64,000 nt of DNA from VAZQ01 sp963739385 (GCA_963739385.1 CAVUAI010000053.1:62001-126000), one strand, 5' to 3'; counted from the first letter of the stretch, positions 19,698 through 27,249 are shown. Program-made: numbers and translations. Notes: generated by a model not told the origin, from the letters alone.

Positions 19698-19784
19698 ACG
19701 CGCAGGCCATGAGGCTGCGTGATACGAAGGTTCGGCCCTGAGGGCGGATCGTTCGCATGTCGCTCAAACCAGCGAGGTCATGCT
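19698..19784 (+). promoter_or_regulatory. ROSE-like RNA thermometer in the hsp20 leader
   Basis: The leader of the Hsp20 gene can fold into three consecutive hairpins: 19699-19721 (CGCGCA bulge-G GCC, loop ATGA, GGC TGCGTG), 19735-19745 (GCCC TGA GGGC) and 19755-19783 (GCATG T CGCT, loop CAAACC, AGCG AGGT CATGC). The last hairpin buries the ribosome site GAGGT and ends one base before the start codon, and its 5' arm contains TCGCT, matching the UYGCU element of ROSE thermometers that control rhizobial small heat-shock genes. The fold was done by eye. Confidence 0.6.
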
Positions 19785-20255
19785 ATGCGTACCTTCGATT
19801 TTGCTCCCCTTTACCGTTCAACCGTCGGCTTCGACCGGATGTTCTCCATGCTCGACCAGCTTGGCGGCACGGAAGGCCCGGTTCCAGGCTATCCCCCCTA
19901 TAATATCGAGCGGACCGGCGAAAACGCCTTTCGCATCTCGGTCGCAGTCGCCGGCTTCACCGATGCCGACCTTTCGATCGAAGCGAAGGAAAACACGCTG
20001 ACGATCCGCGGCGAGAAGCAGACCGATGACGAAGAGACGAGCGGCGAGGTGCTCTACAAGGGCATCGCCGAGCGCACCTTCGAGCGTAGCTTCCAGCTCG
20101 CCGACCATGTCGCGGTCAAGGGCGCGAGCCTGGCGAACGGGCTCCTGCACGTCGACCTCGTGCGCGAGCTCCCGGAGGCCATGAAGCCCCGGACGATCCC
20201 GATCGCGAGCTCCGCCAGAGTCCTGAGCCTGGAGCCGACCAAGGTCGCCGCCTGA
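19785..20255 (+). CDS. Hsp20/alpha-crystallin small heat-shock protein
   Basis: A 156-residue cytoplasmic ATP-independent holdase of the bacterial class A (IbpA/HspA) type. Seen: N-terminal FDFAPLYRSTVGFDRMFSML, the alpha-crystallin domain at about 35-130 (YNIERTGENAFRISVAVAGF, ENTLTIRGEK, YKGIAERTFERSFQLADHV, LANGLLHVDLVRELPE), and a C-terminal tail with the I-x-I-like RTIPI needed for oligomer contacts. ATG at 19785 follows GAGGT; the 22-residue in-frame extension upstream lies in the structured leader and is rejected. Regulation is probably by the leader thermometer; a strong terminator follows. Confidence 0.94.
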   Translation: MRTFDFAPLYRSTVGFDRMFSMLDQLGGTEGPVPGYPPYNIERTGENAFRISVAVAGFTDADLSIEAKENTLTIRGEKQTDDEETSGEVLYKGIAERTFERSFQLADHVAVKGASLANGLLHVDLVRELPEAMKPRTIPIASSARVLSLEPTKVAA

Positions 20256-20277
20256 GACTTTTGACCTTGAGCTTGGG

Positions 20278-20302
20278 AGCGCCCCGCTATTCGGGGCGCT
20301 TT
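20278..20302 (+). terminator. rho-independent terminator after hsp20
   Basis: Perfect hairpin AGCGCCCCG, loop CTATT, CGGGGCGCT followed by TTTCCC. It lies 23 bases after the Hsp20 stop codon. The T-run is short, as is common in high-GC genomes. Confidence 0.8.
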
Positions 20303-20519
20303 CCCAGCCGCCGCGGACAAAACGTAGTGCATGCCCGGCTGCGCCAGTGCAGTGACGCTCTTTGAAGATTTGAAGAGGCTTTCACCTGTTGCAGGCGTTT
20401 TCGAAGCCGACGGCTTCGAATGATCGTCCAGGATTCGATCGCGGCGGGTCGTGTGCAACGCAAGTCGGCTCAGGCATATTTCTGCCGGCGTGTCGGACTT
20501 GAAGTGACGGAAGGCAACA

Positions 20520-20717
20520 ATGGCAGCCTGGATCAAGTGTACCAATACGAAGCGTGAGGTTGTTTACGTCAATCTCGACAACGCGGTGACTGTAACCCGG
20601 AACGATGTCGCCGACCGGATCGCCGAGCGGGGAACCGTGATCTCGTTCATGGGCGGGGAACAGGTTTACATCGTCGTGACCGAGCAACCTGAGAAGATAA
20701 TTGAACCGAAGTCGTAA
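20520..20717 (+). CDS. small hypothetical protein, 65 aa
   Basis: Not recognised. Beta-rich small protein: AAWIKCTNTKREVVYVNLDN, AVTVTRNDVADRIAERGTV, FMGGEQVYIVVTEQPEKI. The shape (WIK...VYVNLD...I.F.GG....V.E.PE.I) resembles small single-domain proteins of the Sm/SH3-like beta-barrel type, but this is only a resemblance. GGAAGGCAACA precedes the ATG. It follows the hsp20 terminator, so it has its own promoter. Confidence 0.65.
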   Translation: MAAWIKCTNTKREVVYVNLDNAVTVTRNDVADRIAERGTVISFMGGEQVYIVVTEQPEKIIEPKS

Positions 20718-21074
20718 GCCGACGGAAATTCAAACTGAACGCTGCTGCGCTGGCGAGCCGGATTTCGATCCCGCGAGCGGGATGGTCGGCGGTCTCGTGC
20801 GGGTTCGCGATGGCGCGCGATCCACGCCGCGCGACTCCGTCTTTTTTTCATGAGCCAGGACGAGGGTGTCCGGGTGCACCCGACTGGAACTCGTTCCTTT
20901 CCGGGCGACCATGGAAAATCGGCGCCGGTTCGATGAAATCATTTCACGGACTGTGAGCTACGTCACACTGACCCGATACTCCAGAGCACATCTAACAGTG
21001 TGCAGGCGCCGGCCGCTCGGCCTTCCCCGCTGATGCAGCCTTACAGACCATATTTGTTATGAAGGGTTTGCAGC
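20718..21074. other. intergenic, no supported gene
   Basis: About 357 bases. A minus-strand frame at 20730-20942 is arginine/serine-rich and has no ribosome site; not called. No terminator or repeat was recognised. Confidence 0.4.
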
Positions 21075-21380
21075 ATGAAAACGCTCATCATTGCTCAGCG
21101 CGCGATCACTCACCGGGATGAGTTTATTATGGCACAGGCCCTTATCTTTGCACTGGATGCACTGCGGCGGTTGCCGGAGGATCAGCGGCCCGAGAGCAAT
21201 ATCGACGATATGGAGGCCATCCTCGCGGAACTTCCAAACCCGGTTCGTGAGATGGCGGAGCGAGACACTGGAAGATGGTTGCTGCTTGGAGCGTTCGATC
21301 GACATCGCCAGGCGCTCAATGTGCATGAATTGGGCCGGCGGGCCGATGAACGCGGCTGGTCCCCTGCGCTGGCCGCGTAG
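21075..21380 (+). CDS. hypothetical protein, 101 aa
   Basis: Not recognised. A mostly helical soluble protein: IAQRAITHRDEFIMAQALIF, ALDALRRLPEDQRPESNIDD, VREMAERDTGRWLLLGAFDR. No signal peptide; no cysteine. GAAGGG lies about 9 bases before the ATG. Length and amphipathic pattern support a genuine gene; neighbours are other orphans on the opposite strand. Confidence 0.6.
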   Translation: MKTLIIAQRAITHRDEFIMAQALIFALDALRRLPEDQRPESNIDDMEAILAELPNPVREMAERDTGRWLLLGAFDRHRQALNVHELGRRADERGWSPALAA

Positions 21381-21451
21381 TCTGTATGGAATTGCTCATG
21401 CGGCACGCCGCCGGGCGCAACCGGCTTGTCGCGGCGATCAGGGCTGGCCGC

Positions 21452-21673
21452 CTACGTCTGATTCGGGAGCGTGCCTGCAAGTGCGGCGGTTTTTTTCGGT
21501 TCGGTCATCCACACCGAGAATACCCAGGCTGCCCATAGCAGGGCAAAGTAGAGCGCGAGAAACACCACCATGCTCGCCCATCCACCCCATTGCCGTTCGA
21601 CAACAAGCCCGATGAAATAGGCAAGCAGATCGCCCGCAATCACGAGACTCAGATACCAGATGATAAGTGCCAT
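21452..21673 (-). CDS. small inner-membrane protein, two spans, 73 aa
   Basis: Seen: two hydrophobic segments, about residues 2-23 (LIIWYLSLVIAGDLLAYFIG) and 32-55 (MVVFLALYFALLWAAWVFS), joined by a short VVERQWGGW loop; the C-terminal MTEPKKTA part is polar and probably cytoplasmic. AAAGGCG precedes the ATG. It resembles generic two-span small membrane proteins of rhizobia. Function unknown. It lies 39 bases downstream of the small helical protein gene on the same strand, probably one transcript. Confidence 0.65.
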   Translation of the reverse strand: MALIIWYLSLVIAGDLLAYFIGLVVERQWGGWASMVVFLALYFALLWAAWVFSVWMTEPKKTAALAGTLPNQT

Positions 21674-21712
21674 GACGGCGCCTTTCTGGCCCGATTTCCC
21701 GCAGCCTGGGAA

Positions 21713-21907
21713 TTAGGGCGCGAGCGGTCCTGACGGAGGCTCTGGCGGACTGCTCTTGATGCTGAAGATGCGCTCGCTCTGCACCGCGGCTTGCGTCCAT
21801 ATGCGCGCAAGGTCGATCAAGGATTGTTTCTGGTCTTGTGTGTTGGATTGATAGGCCCAACGCATCGCTTCCTCGGCATATTGCCGGAACTGGGCGGGCT
21901 CAGACAC
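21713..21907 (-). CDS. small helical protein, 64 aa (rhizobial orphan family)
   Basis: GTG start at 21907 with AGGAGAGG just upstream. The protein is a helix pair: FRQYAEEAMRWAYQSNTQDQ, KQSLIDLARIWTQAAVQSER, then a proline-rich tail (SSPPEPPSG). It shares the pattern of the 19235-19408 gene (AEExxRxA...K..LixxAxxWxxxA) and of a very abundant family of tiny Bradyrhizobium proteins of unknown function. It probably leads a two-gene transcript with the small membrane protein that follows. Confidence 0.65.
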   Translation of the reverse strand: MSEPAQFRQYAEEAMRWAYQSNTQDQKQSLIDLARIWTQAAVQSERIFSIKSSPPEPPSGPLAP

Positions 21908-22256
21908 GACACCTCTCCTGCTGCCCGACCCCCTTAGCTGAGCGGAGCTTGCTCCCGTTCACGGCGGAAGTCTGAGCAAAATTGCTCAGTCCGGGCTGCG
22001 GGGGAATTGGAACAGCGCCAAATGCCCCGGCTGCCATCGCTCCCAAGTTCCGCTAGTGCGACCCCAGAGCCGCACTGCTGGTCATCCTGTAACGATGCAG
22101 GGCTTTTCGTGCATTCGATGGTCAATTTTATACAGCTTCCAATCGCCAACAAGCTCATGCTCCTGTCGACCGAGGCAGCAGCTCAAAGCGGCCGGGGCTG
22201 CAATTGACCGGAACCCATCCGGGTGTCCTGTTGCACGCGTTCCAAAGGAGCGCACC
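21908..22256. other. intergenic with a possible stress-sigma promoter
   Basis: About 349 bases between the minus-strand small genes and the plus-strand 79-aa gene. Apart from the GGAAC-type motif listed separately it holds only short frames without ribosome sites. Confidence 0.4.
22210..22232 (+). promoter_or_regulatory. possible EcfG-type (general stress response) promoter
   Basis: GGAAC at 22210-22214, a 15-base spacer and GTT at 22230-22232, about 24 bases before the ATG of the 79-aa gene. The accepted alphaproteobacterial stress promoter is GGAAC-N16/17-CGTT, so the spacing is slightly short. The same block GGAACCC(A/G)TCCGGGTGTCC occurs upstream of the gene at 8681, though there without GTT. 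Confidence 0.3.
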
Positions 22257-22496
22257 ATGGCTGACATCACATATGTGCAGCAACTTCGAAAAACGGTCTC
22301 CGGCCATTTCTATTTCGGGGTCATGTGCCGTGAGACCAGGCGGCGGATCGCGATCTCGCCTGATACGAATGGCGGAAAGCAGAGATATTCACATTCGGGC
22401 GAGACGATAGTGTCCTGTAATCACTGCCATAAGACGCACCGGTTCGATAACCGAGATATATTTTCTTTTGCGCAAGTCGGATGGGAATATCGTTAG
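22257..22496 (+). CDS. small protein with a CxxC motif, 79 aa
   Basis: Not recognised by name. Begins MADITYVQQLRKTVSGHFYF; has a lone cysteine in VMCRET and a knuckle VSCNHCHKTHRF, which together resemble a zinc ribbon (C...CxxC/H). AAAGGAGCGCACC precedes the ATG at 22257, so the longer upstream frame is rejected. It meets the minus-strand 90-aa gene tail to tail with a four-base overlap. Possibly a small nucleic-acid- or metal-binding protein; inference only. Confidence 0.6.
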   Translation: MADITYVQQLRKTVSGHFYFGVMCRETRRRIAISPDTNGGKQRYSHSGETIVSCNHCHKTHRFDNRDIFSFAQVGWEYR

Positions 22497-22765
22497 CGAT
22501 CCATTTCAATAAACACGTCACAATCAATATCATCCAACGCCCGCATGATCCTGCTTTTTGCCTGGCTGCACTTTTTTTGATCGAAGTCCGGAGACGTTTT
22601 GTGCGTCTCGACCGACATGCCGATCATAAGCCGTTTGGTTATCTTGCCCGGTCCGAGCAAAGTGGACACAACGGCAATTCGCGTTACCAACTTTTCGTCC
22701 TTCAGAGATGCGAGACGTGCTTCTGCTTTACTCTGCAATCCCTGTACGTCGGCGTCTTGCGTCAT
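22493..22765 (-). CDS. hypothetical protein, 90 aa
   Basis: Not recognised. ATG at 22765 preceded by GAGGT. The N-terminal half is helical and charged (QGLQSKAEARLASLKDEKLV), followed by KITKRLMIGMSVETHKTSPD and an acidic C-terminus (ALDDIDCDVFIEMD). Two cysteines. A frame extending 36 residues upstream is basic, unstructured and lacks its own ribosome site. Its last four bases overlap the end of the convergent 79-aa gene. Confidence 0.55.
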   Translation of the reverse strand: MTQDADVQGLQSKAEARLASLKDEKLVTRIAVVSTLLGPGKITKRLMIGMSVETHKTSPDFDQKKCSQAKSRIMRALDDIDCDVFIEMDR

Positions 22766-22967
22766 TGGGTTGACCTCAGTTCGGCTGCACGAGCGGTCGT
22801 GTCTTTTCGGGCAGTTGTCCGTGAATTGCTTCAGCTCTTGCTCCTGCCGCTGCCTTCTTGACCGAATCATCAAACATCAATTTTCTGATTTGATGTTTGA
22901 TGGCGACCGTCGCGGGAAGCTTGAGTTTTCTTCCAAACCGATACGTGTGCATTGCGTGCTCCTGTGG

Positions 22968-23342
22968 TTACTTGGATGAGTACTGTCCGAGCATCTCTGC
23001 ACAAGCCCGAGCCACGGCCAAAGTCTTGGGTTTGCCCGCCCCCGGCATCGTTGCCCAGCCATGGGCTGCGACGTAAGAGGCTTGATTCCACGAAATGATT
23101 CTTTTGAAGTCCGCCAATTTCGCAGCCGCATCCTCCTGGCGTTGGAACTGCTCGACGCAGATCGGTGCGAGGACCGCCACGACGGCAATATCGGCACGCT
23201 TCTCTGCCATTTGCCTTGCAGTACTTCCGAGCGTCCATCCGCCCCAGTAAAAACCGATGGCCATCGTCGCGGCGGCGCCGAGGGCCATTCCTTGCAGAAG
23301 GCGGGCCAACGACGGGGCCTGGAGGGTCGAATGAATGTGCAT
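22968..23342 (-). CDS. small single-span membrane protein, paralogue 3 of 3
   Basis: 124 residues, closest to the gene at 8681: SLARLLQGMALGAA, then the membrane segment with IGFYWGGWTLGSTA (about 29-42), VLAPICVEQF (Cys62) and ARACAEMLGQ (Cys114). The C-terminal halves of this copy and the 15090 copy share a GW-x-x-x-PG region before the last cysteine (GWATMPGAG here, GWAKFPGSN there). GGCAGGAAACG precedes the ATG at 23342. Predicted N-in, C-out with a periplasmic two-cysteine domain; function unknown. Confidence 0.75.
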   Translation of the reverse strand: MHIHSTLQAPSLARLLQGMALGAAATMAIGFYWGGWTLGSTARQMAEKRADIAVVAVLAPICVEQFQRQEDAAAKLADFKRIISWNQASYVAAHGWATMPGAGKPKTLAVARACAEMLGQYSSK

Positions 23343-23639
23343 CGTTTCCTGCCTTTCGATGAGAGCGACGCGCGCCGCAAGAAGCACGCGAAGGTACAAA
23401 GCGGCGGGTGCTCATGGCACACGCACTGACGCAGGTTTTATTCTGAGTGTTGTTGTGCCTGCCGACGGCACCAGCGCTGCCAGTGAAGGAACCGGGGACT
23501 TCGGTACGTCTCCGATTTTTGGGCAGCTCTCGGACAAGCAACTGCCTGCCCGTAATTGGTTATGTGGGGTGTCGGGCGTAAAGAACAATGGCAGGTCGAG
23601 AAATACGCGCTGATCCGAGTCGACGATGTGTGGTCCATT

Positions 23640-23769
23640 TTCCGGAAGAACAGCAGGACATAGCGCCGCTTCAACTGACGGCGGCCGACCACCTGGCCAT
23701 CTGCGTCGATGCCGTGAACCTGAAAACCGGTTTTGCGATATCGAGGCCGATTGTCGTGATCTCTTGCAT
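23640..23769 (-). pseudogene. IS110-family transposase remnant (N-terminal fragment)
   Basis: Starts MQEITTIGLDIAK after GGGAGGAG, the conserved opening of IS110-type DEDD transposases, loses one base around AAACCGGTTTTCAGG, and continues in the next frame as FQVHGIDADGQVV and RRQLKRRYVLLFF before similarity ends near 23640. Only about 45 of the usual 340 or so residues remain; the DEDD core and the C-terminal serine domain are missing. IS110 elements leave no terminal inverted repeats, so ends cannot be defined. It marks the right edge of the accessory stretch. Confidence 0.75.
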
Positions 23770-23918
23770 GTTTTTGCTCCTCCCAAAGCTGACATTCAGT
23801 CTCGCACGTTCGCTCAAAAGCGCCTTCGCACAGGTGGCGGGCATGGTCAGAGGACTGAATAGTGGTCAAGGGAGTAGACCGAGTTTGCCGATTGCGCTGA
23901 TTCCAATTCACGGCGGCG

Positions 23919-24947
23919 CTACTCCATCTCCTCCCGCACCAGGTCGAGGCGCTCGAACGCGGACTTGTCCGTCACCATGAAGAGATCGGCATCGCCGCCG
24001 CGCGCCTCGTGGCGCGCGAAGGTCCAGTGCGGAATCGTGAACACGTCATGCTGCGACCATTCGAAGGTCTCCTCGCCGACGGTCGAGCGGCCCTCGCCCG
24101 CGACCACCAGGCACACTGCATTCCAGGTCGCGCGCTTCCGGCGTGTGGGCCTGCCCTTGTCGAGGCGCGCGGCGTAGCAGTCGAGCGTCGGCATCACGGC
24201 GCCGCCGGTCACCGGATTGACATAGCGGATGAGCCGCATGCCGTCGGGAGCCGGCGGCGCGGCGTCGAGCAGACGGCGGGTCGCCTCGCCGGGATAGCGA
24301 TATTTCGGCGAACTGACCGCGCCGGCGGCCGCGCCTTCGGCGCGCAGGCCAGCCTCGGTCCACAGACGCTCGTCGCCCTCGTCGACCTGCCAGAACTCGT
24401 TGTTGCGCGGATCGCCCGGCTCGAAGAAATGGGCATCGACCGCGCGGATCAGCGGCATGTTGGCGGCGTCGAACCAGATGATGCGGTGGTCGCTCTCGTT
24501 GATATGGCCGTGCCAGACCATCGGCGGAGTCAGGATCAGGTCGCCCGCCTTCATCGCGCAGCGGCGGCCGTCGACAATGGTGACCGCGCCGTCGGCGCGG
24601 GTGGCGAAGCGGATCGCCGCGCCGGTGTGGCGGTGCGGACGCGCGCGATCGCCCGGATCGAGCACGGTGAAGGCGGCGAGCAGCGTGCTGGTGGTGGTGG
24701 TCTCCGCCCCGAACGCGGGATGCGCCATGATCAGTGCGCGGCGTTCGATGTCGTTGATCGACACTTCGCCGACCGAGCGATGCAGGAACGGCTCCACGTC
24801 GCGCCAGCGCCAGATGAACGGCGCATCCCTTGGCTGCGGCCGGATCGGCGTGATGCGCTGGTAGCGATCCCACAGCGGATGCAGGTGCCTGGCCTCGAGC
24901 TCGGAGACGAAAGCGTTGCCCGCGCTTGCCATTGCAGTCTCAGCCAT
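23919..24947 (-). CDS. gentisate 1,2-dioxygenase-like bicupin ring-cleavage dioxygenase
   Basis: A 342-residue bicupin resembling gentisate 1,2-dioxygenase and 1-hydroxy-2-naphthoate/salicylate dioxygenases, Fe(II) enzymes that cleave hydroxylated aromatic acids with O2. Seen: LHPLWDRYQRITPIRPQP at the N-terminus, first cupin with metal-type histidines (RPHRHTGAAIRF, VDGRRCAMKAGDLILTPPMVWHGH, about 110-160), and second cupin (about 265-330; TFEWSQHDVFTIPHWTFARH). GGAGGCCACC precedes the ATG. It is the last gene of a minus-strand operon with a dihydroxypyridine dioxygenase homologue and an ABC importer. The true substrate is unknown. Confidence 0.85.
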   Translation of the reverse strand: MAETAMASAGNAFVSELEARHLHPLWDRYQRITPIRPQPRDAPFIWRWRDVEPFLHRSVGEVSINDIERRALIMAHPAFGAETTTTSTLLAAFTVLDPGDRARPHRHTGAAIRFATRADGAVTIVDGRRCAMKAGDLILTPPMVWHGHINESDHRIIWFDAANMPLIRAVDAHFFEPGDPRNNEFWQVDEGDERLWTEAGLRAEGAAAGAVSSPKYRYPGEATRRLLDAAPPAPDGMRLIRYVNPVTGGAVMPTLDCYAARLDKGRPTRRKRATWNAVCLVVAGEGRSTVGEETFEWSQHDVFTIPHWTFARHEARGGDADLFMVTDKSAFERLDLVREEME

Positions 24948-24971
24948 GGTGGCCTCCCTGCCTCGTTCAAC

Positions 24972-25085
24972 TGTCATGCCCGCGAAAGCGGGCATCCAGT
25001 AACCACGCCCTCGCGGGTGCAGCGCGGCCGTGCCACACAGTTCCTGCGGCGCTTACTGGATCGCCCGCCTGCGCGGGCGATGACA
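24972..25085. repeat. paired REP-like element (copy A)
   Basis: Two inverted units: TGTCATGCCCGCGAAAGCGG and following bases at 24972-25001, and TACTGGATCGCCCGCCTGCG and following bases at 25054-25085. Each is itself a hairpin (CCCGC-GAAA-GCGGG type), and together they form a head-to-head pair with a 52-base spacer. Related pairs lie at 41791-41907 and 56708-56822. Confidence 0.85.
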
Positions 25086-25103
25086 CCGGGTGTGTGGCGC
25101 CGC

Positions 25104-26039
25104 TCACGTCTTCGGCAGTTTCAAGTCGATATTTCCGCCGTCGATGATGATGTGCTTGATAAAGACGCGCGGCTCGACCTTCTCGCCCTTGAAGTAGGTG
25201 GCGAGCACGTCGACGCCGAGCCGGCCCCATTCCACCGGGTTGAGCTCGACCGTCATCGCCAGATTCTCTTCCTTCACCGCCCGCAGCGCCGGCGGCACGC
25301 CGTTCATGCCGGTCACCAGGGTCTTGCCCTTGCGGTTGGCGGCGTTGACCGCCTGCATGGCACCGAGCGCGACATCGTCATTGGCCGTGTAGATCGCCGC
25401 CAGATCGGGATTGGCCACCAGCACGTCCTCGGCCTGCTTGACGCCGCGCTCGCGCGTGAGCGGGCCGTCGGCGCGGAACACGATCTGAATGCCGGGATGT
25501 TTCGCCATGACCTCGGCGTAGCCGTCGCCGAGATTCTTGAACGTGGGCGCGCCGCTGGGTCCCATGAGGAGCGCGACCTTGCCCTTGCCGTCGAGCTTTC
25601 TGGCGGTCCATTCCGCGATGTCGCGGCCGATCTGCTTCTCGTCCATCGCCACGTGGATGGTCTGGTTGGGCGACGCCGACCCGCGCGCGACCGACACGAT
25701 CGGGACCTTGGCGGCGGCGGCGGCGTCATAGGCCGCGTTGACGCCCACGGCGTCGATCGGCGAGATCAGGATGCCCTTCACGCCGCGCGCGACGAGGTCC
25801 TGCACGCCGTTGATCTGCTTGAGCTTGTCCTCGTTGGCGGAGACCGTCGCCACCTCCCAGCCGAGCTCCTGCGCCCGCGCGCGGATGCCGCGCAGCATGG
25901 CGATGTAGAAGGGATTGTCGTCCTGGGCGAGCGAGACGCCGATGGTGATCTTCTGCTGGCCGATCGCCGGCGCCAGCGCTGCCAGCGCCGCGGGAAGGAC
26001 GAGCGCTGCGGCGAGCGCGATGGTGCGAAGCCTGGACAT
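25104..26039 (-). CDS. sugar-type ABC transporter substrate-binding protein (RbsB-like)
   Basis: A 311-residue periplasmic binding protein of the ribose/autoinducer-2 family (Peripla_BP_4). Seen: Sec signal (about 1-27, ending PAIGQQ), then ITIGVSLAQDDNPFYIAMLR, VKGILISPIDAVGVN, hinge IYTANDDVALGAMQAV and GMNGVPPALRAVKEE. GAGGAG seven bases before the ATG at 26039 fixes the start; a TTG 18 bases earlier is less likely. It follows the permease by 14 bases. In this operon the ligand is probably an aromatic or N-heteroaromatic acid or a related polar compound rather than a sugar; that is inferred from neighbours. Confidence 0.88.
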   Translation of the reverse strand: MSRLRTIALAAALVLPAALAALAPAIGQQKITIGVSLAQDDNPFYIAMLRGIRARAQELGWEVATVSANEDKLKQINGVQDLVARGVKGILISPIDAVGVNAAYDAAAAAKVPIVSVARGSASPNQTIHVAMDEKQIGRDIAEWTARKLDGKGKVALLMGPSGAPTFKNLGDGYAEVMAKHPGIQIVFRADGPLTRERGVKQAEDVLVANPDLAAIYTANDDVALGAMQAVNAANRKGKTLVTGMNGVPPALRAVKEENLAMTVELNPVEWGRLGVDVLATYFKGEKVEPRVFIKHIIIDGGNIDLKLPKT

Positions 26040-26053
26040 GGGAATGCTCCTCT

Positions 26054-26989
26054 TCAATGGCGCGAGCGTAGCCTTTCGGCCGCGGCCGCCGCAATGATCA
26101 CGGCGCCCACCGCGACGCGCTGCCAGTAGGAATCGACGTTGAGCAGGTTGAGCGCGTTGCCGAGCACGATCATGATGAAGACCCCGATCACGCTCTTATA
26201 AAGTGTGCCCTCGCCGCCCTGCAGCGCGGCCCCGCCCAGAACCACGGCGGCGATGGCGGTCAGCTCGTAGAATTCGCCGGCCGTCGGCTGCCCGGACTGC
26301 AGGCGGGCGGCGAGCATCACGCCGGCGACGCCGGCGAGCGCGCCGCACCAGACATAGGTCGAGGCGATCACGCGGCGCACGGGAACACCGGACAGGTAGG
26401 CCGCTTCCCGTCCGCCGCCGGTGGCGTAGATGCGCCGGCCATACGGGGTGGCGTGCATGATGAACGACAGCACGGCCAGCAATACGGCGGGGACCCAGAC
26501 GAGATAGTGGATGCCGAGAAAGCGGTCGGAGCCGAAGGCGACGAACGCTCCCGGCAGGCCGGTTTCGCCGCTCACCGGCGCGCCGCCGGTGATGAGAAAC
26601 ACCACGCCGCGCACCAGCACCATGGTGCCGAGCGTGGTGATGAAGGGATTGACGTTGAGGAAGGCGATCACGAGGCCATTGGCGAGCCCCACCATGGCGC
26701 CGGCGAGGATGCCGGCGACGACGCCGGCCGCGATCCCGGCCTCGAGCATGACCATGGCGGCGACGCAGCCCGCCAGCGCGGCGGTCGAGCCGACCGAGAG
26801 GTCAAAGCCGCCGCCGACGATCACGAAGGTCATGCCCATCGCGATCACCGCCATGATCGAGGATTGCACCAGGATGTTCGTGAGGTTGAGCGGGGAGAGA
26901 AAGCGGCTGGTGAGCAGCGCCGTCACCGCGCACAGCACGATCAGCGAGATGAGCGGCATCTGGCCAGCGAGGTTCAGCCGCTTGGTCAT
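26054..26989 (-). CDS. sugar-type ABC transporter permease (RbsC-like)
   Basis: A 311-residue inner-membrane permease of the BPD_transp_2 family with about 8-10 hydrophobic segments. Seen: ITTLGTMVLVRGVVFLITGG, the conserved MGMTFVIVGGGFDLSVGS (about 51-68) and GRRIYATGGGREAAYLSGV, the EAA-like loop that contacts the ATPase. Start ATG 26989. The next longer frame towards 28.2 kb is only the antisense-frame continuation and is not coding. It lies between the ATPase gene (260 bases upstream, with a C-rich repeat between them) and the binding-protein gene. Confidence 0.88.
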   Translation of the reverse strand: MTKRLNLAGQMPLISLIVLCAVTALLTSRFLSPLNLTNILVQSSIMAVIAMGMTFVIVGGGFDLSVGSTAALAGCVAAMVMLEAGIAAGVVAGILAGAMVGLANGLVIAFLNVNPFITTLGTMVLVRGVVFLITGGAPVSGETGLPGAFVAFGSDRFLGIHYLVWVPAVLLAVLSFIMHATPYGRRIYATGGGREAAYLSGVPVRRVIASTYVWCGALAGVAGVMLAARLQSGQPTAGEFYELTAIAAVVLGGAALQGGEGTLYKSVIGVFIMIVLGNALNLLNVDSYWQRVAVGAVIIAAAAAERLRSRH

Positions 26990-27064
26990 GTGTTCACCGG
27001 ATTGCCGCCGCTGAAGGTGTGTGTTTTGCAAGGCGCACAACGACGGCGCCGCACACTCCGTCGG

Positions 27065-27198
27065 CCCCCTCCCCCCTTGTGGGGGAGGGCTGGGGAGGGG
27101 GGTCGGAGTTATTGTGCGAGGCGCGTCCGCCAACACCGACCCCCACCCCCACCCCCACCCCCACCCCCCCAACCCCTCCCCACAAGGGGGGAGGGGAG
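27065..27198. repeat. C/G-rich inverted repeat with (CCCCCA)n microsatellite
   Basis: Left arm 27065-27102 (CCCCTCCCCCCTTGTGGGGG and on), right arm 27168-27198 (CCCCTCCCCACAAGGGGGGA and on), inverted relative to each other. Between them at about 27139-27168 lie about five tandem CCCCCA units. It separates the ATPase and permease genes of one operon. Rhizobial genomes carry many dispersed repeats of this type. Confidence 0.8.
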
Positions 27199-27249
27199 CC
27201 CACCGAGCGCGTGGCGCGTTTGTGCATCGAGCACATCGGAACGTGCATC

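Noticed and set aside
24009..26129. Plus-strand 706-codon frame across the cupin and binding-protein genes
   Set aside because: Antisense shadow spanning two well-supported genes and a REP pair; no motifs.
27139..27172. CCCCCA tandem units as a CRISPR-like or telomere-like array
   Set aside because: Six-base units without spacers: a simple microsatellite inside an inverted repeat, not a CRISPR array.
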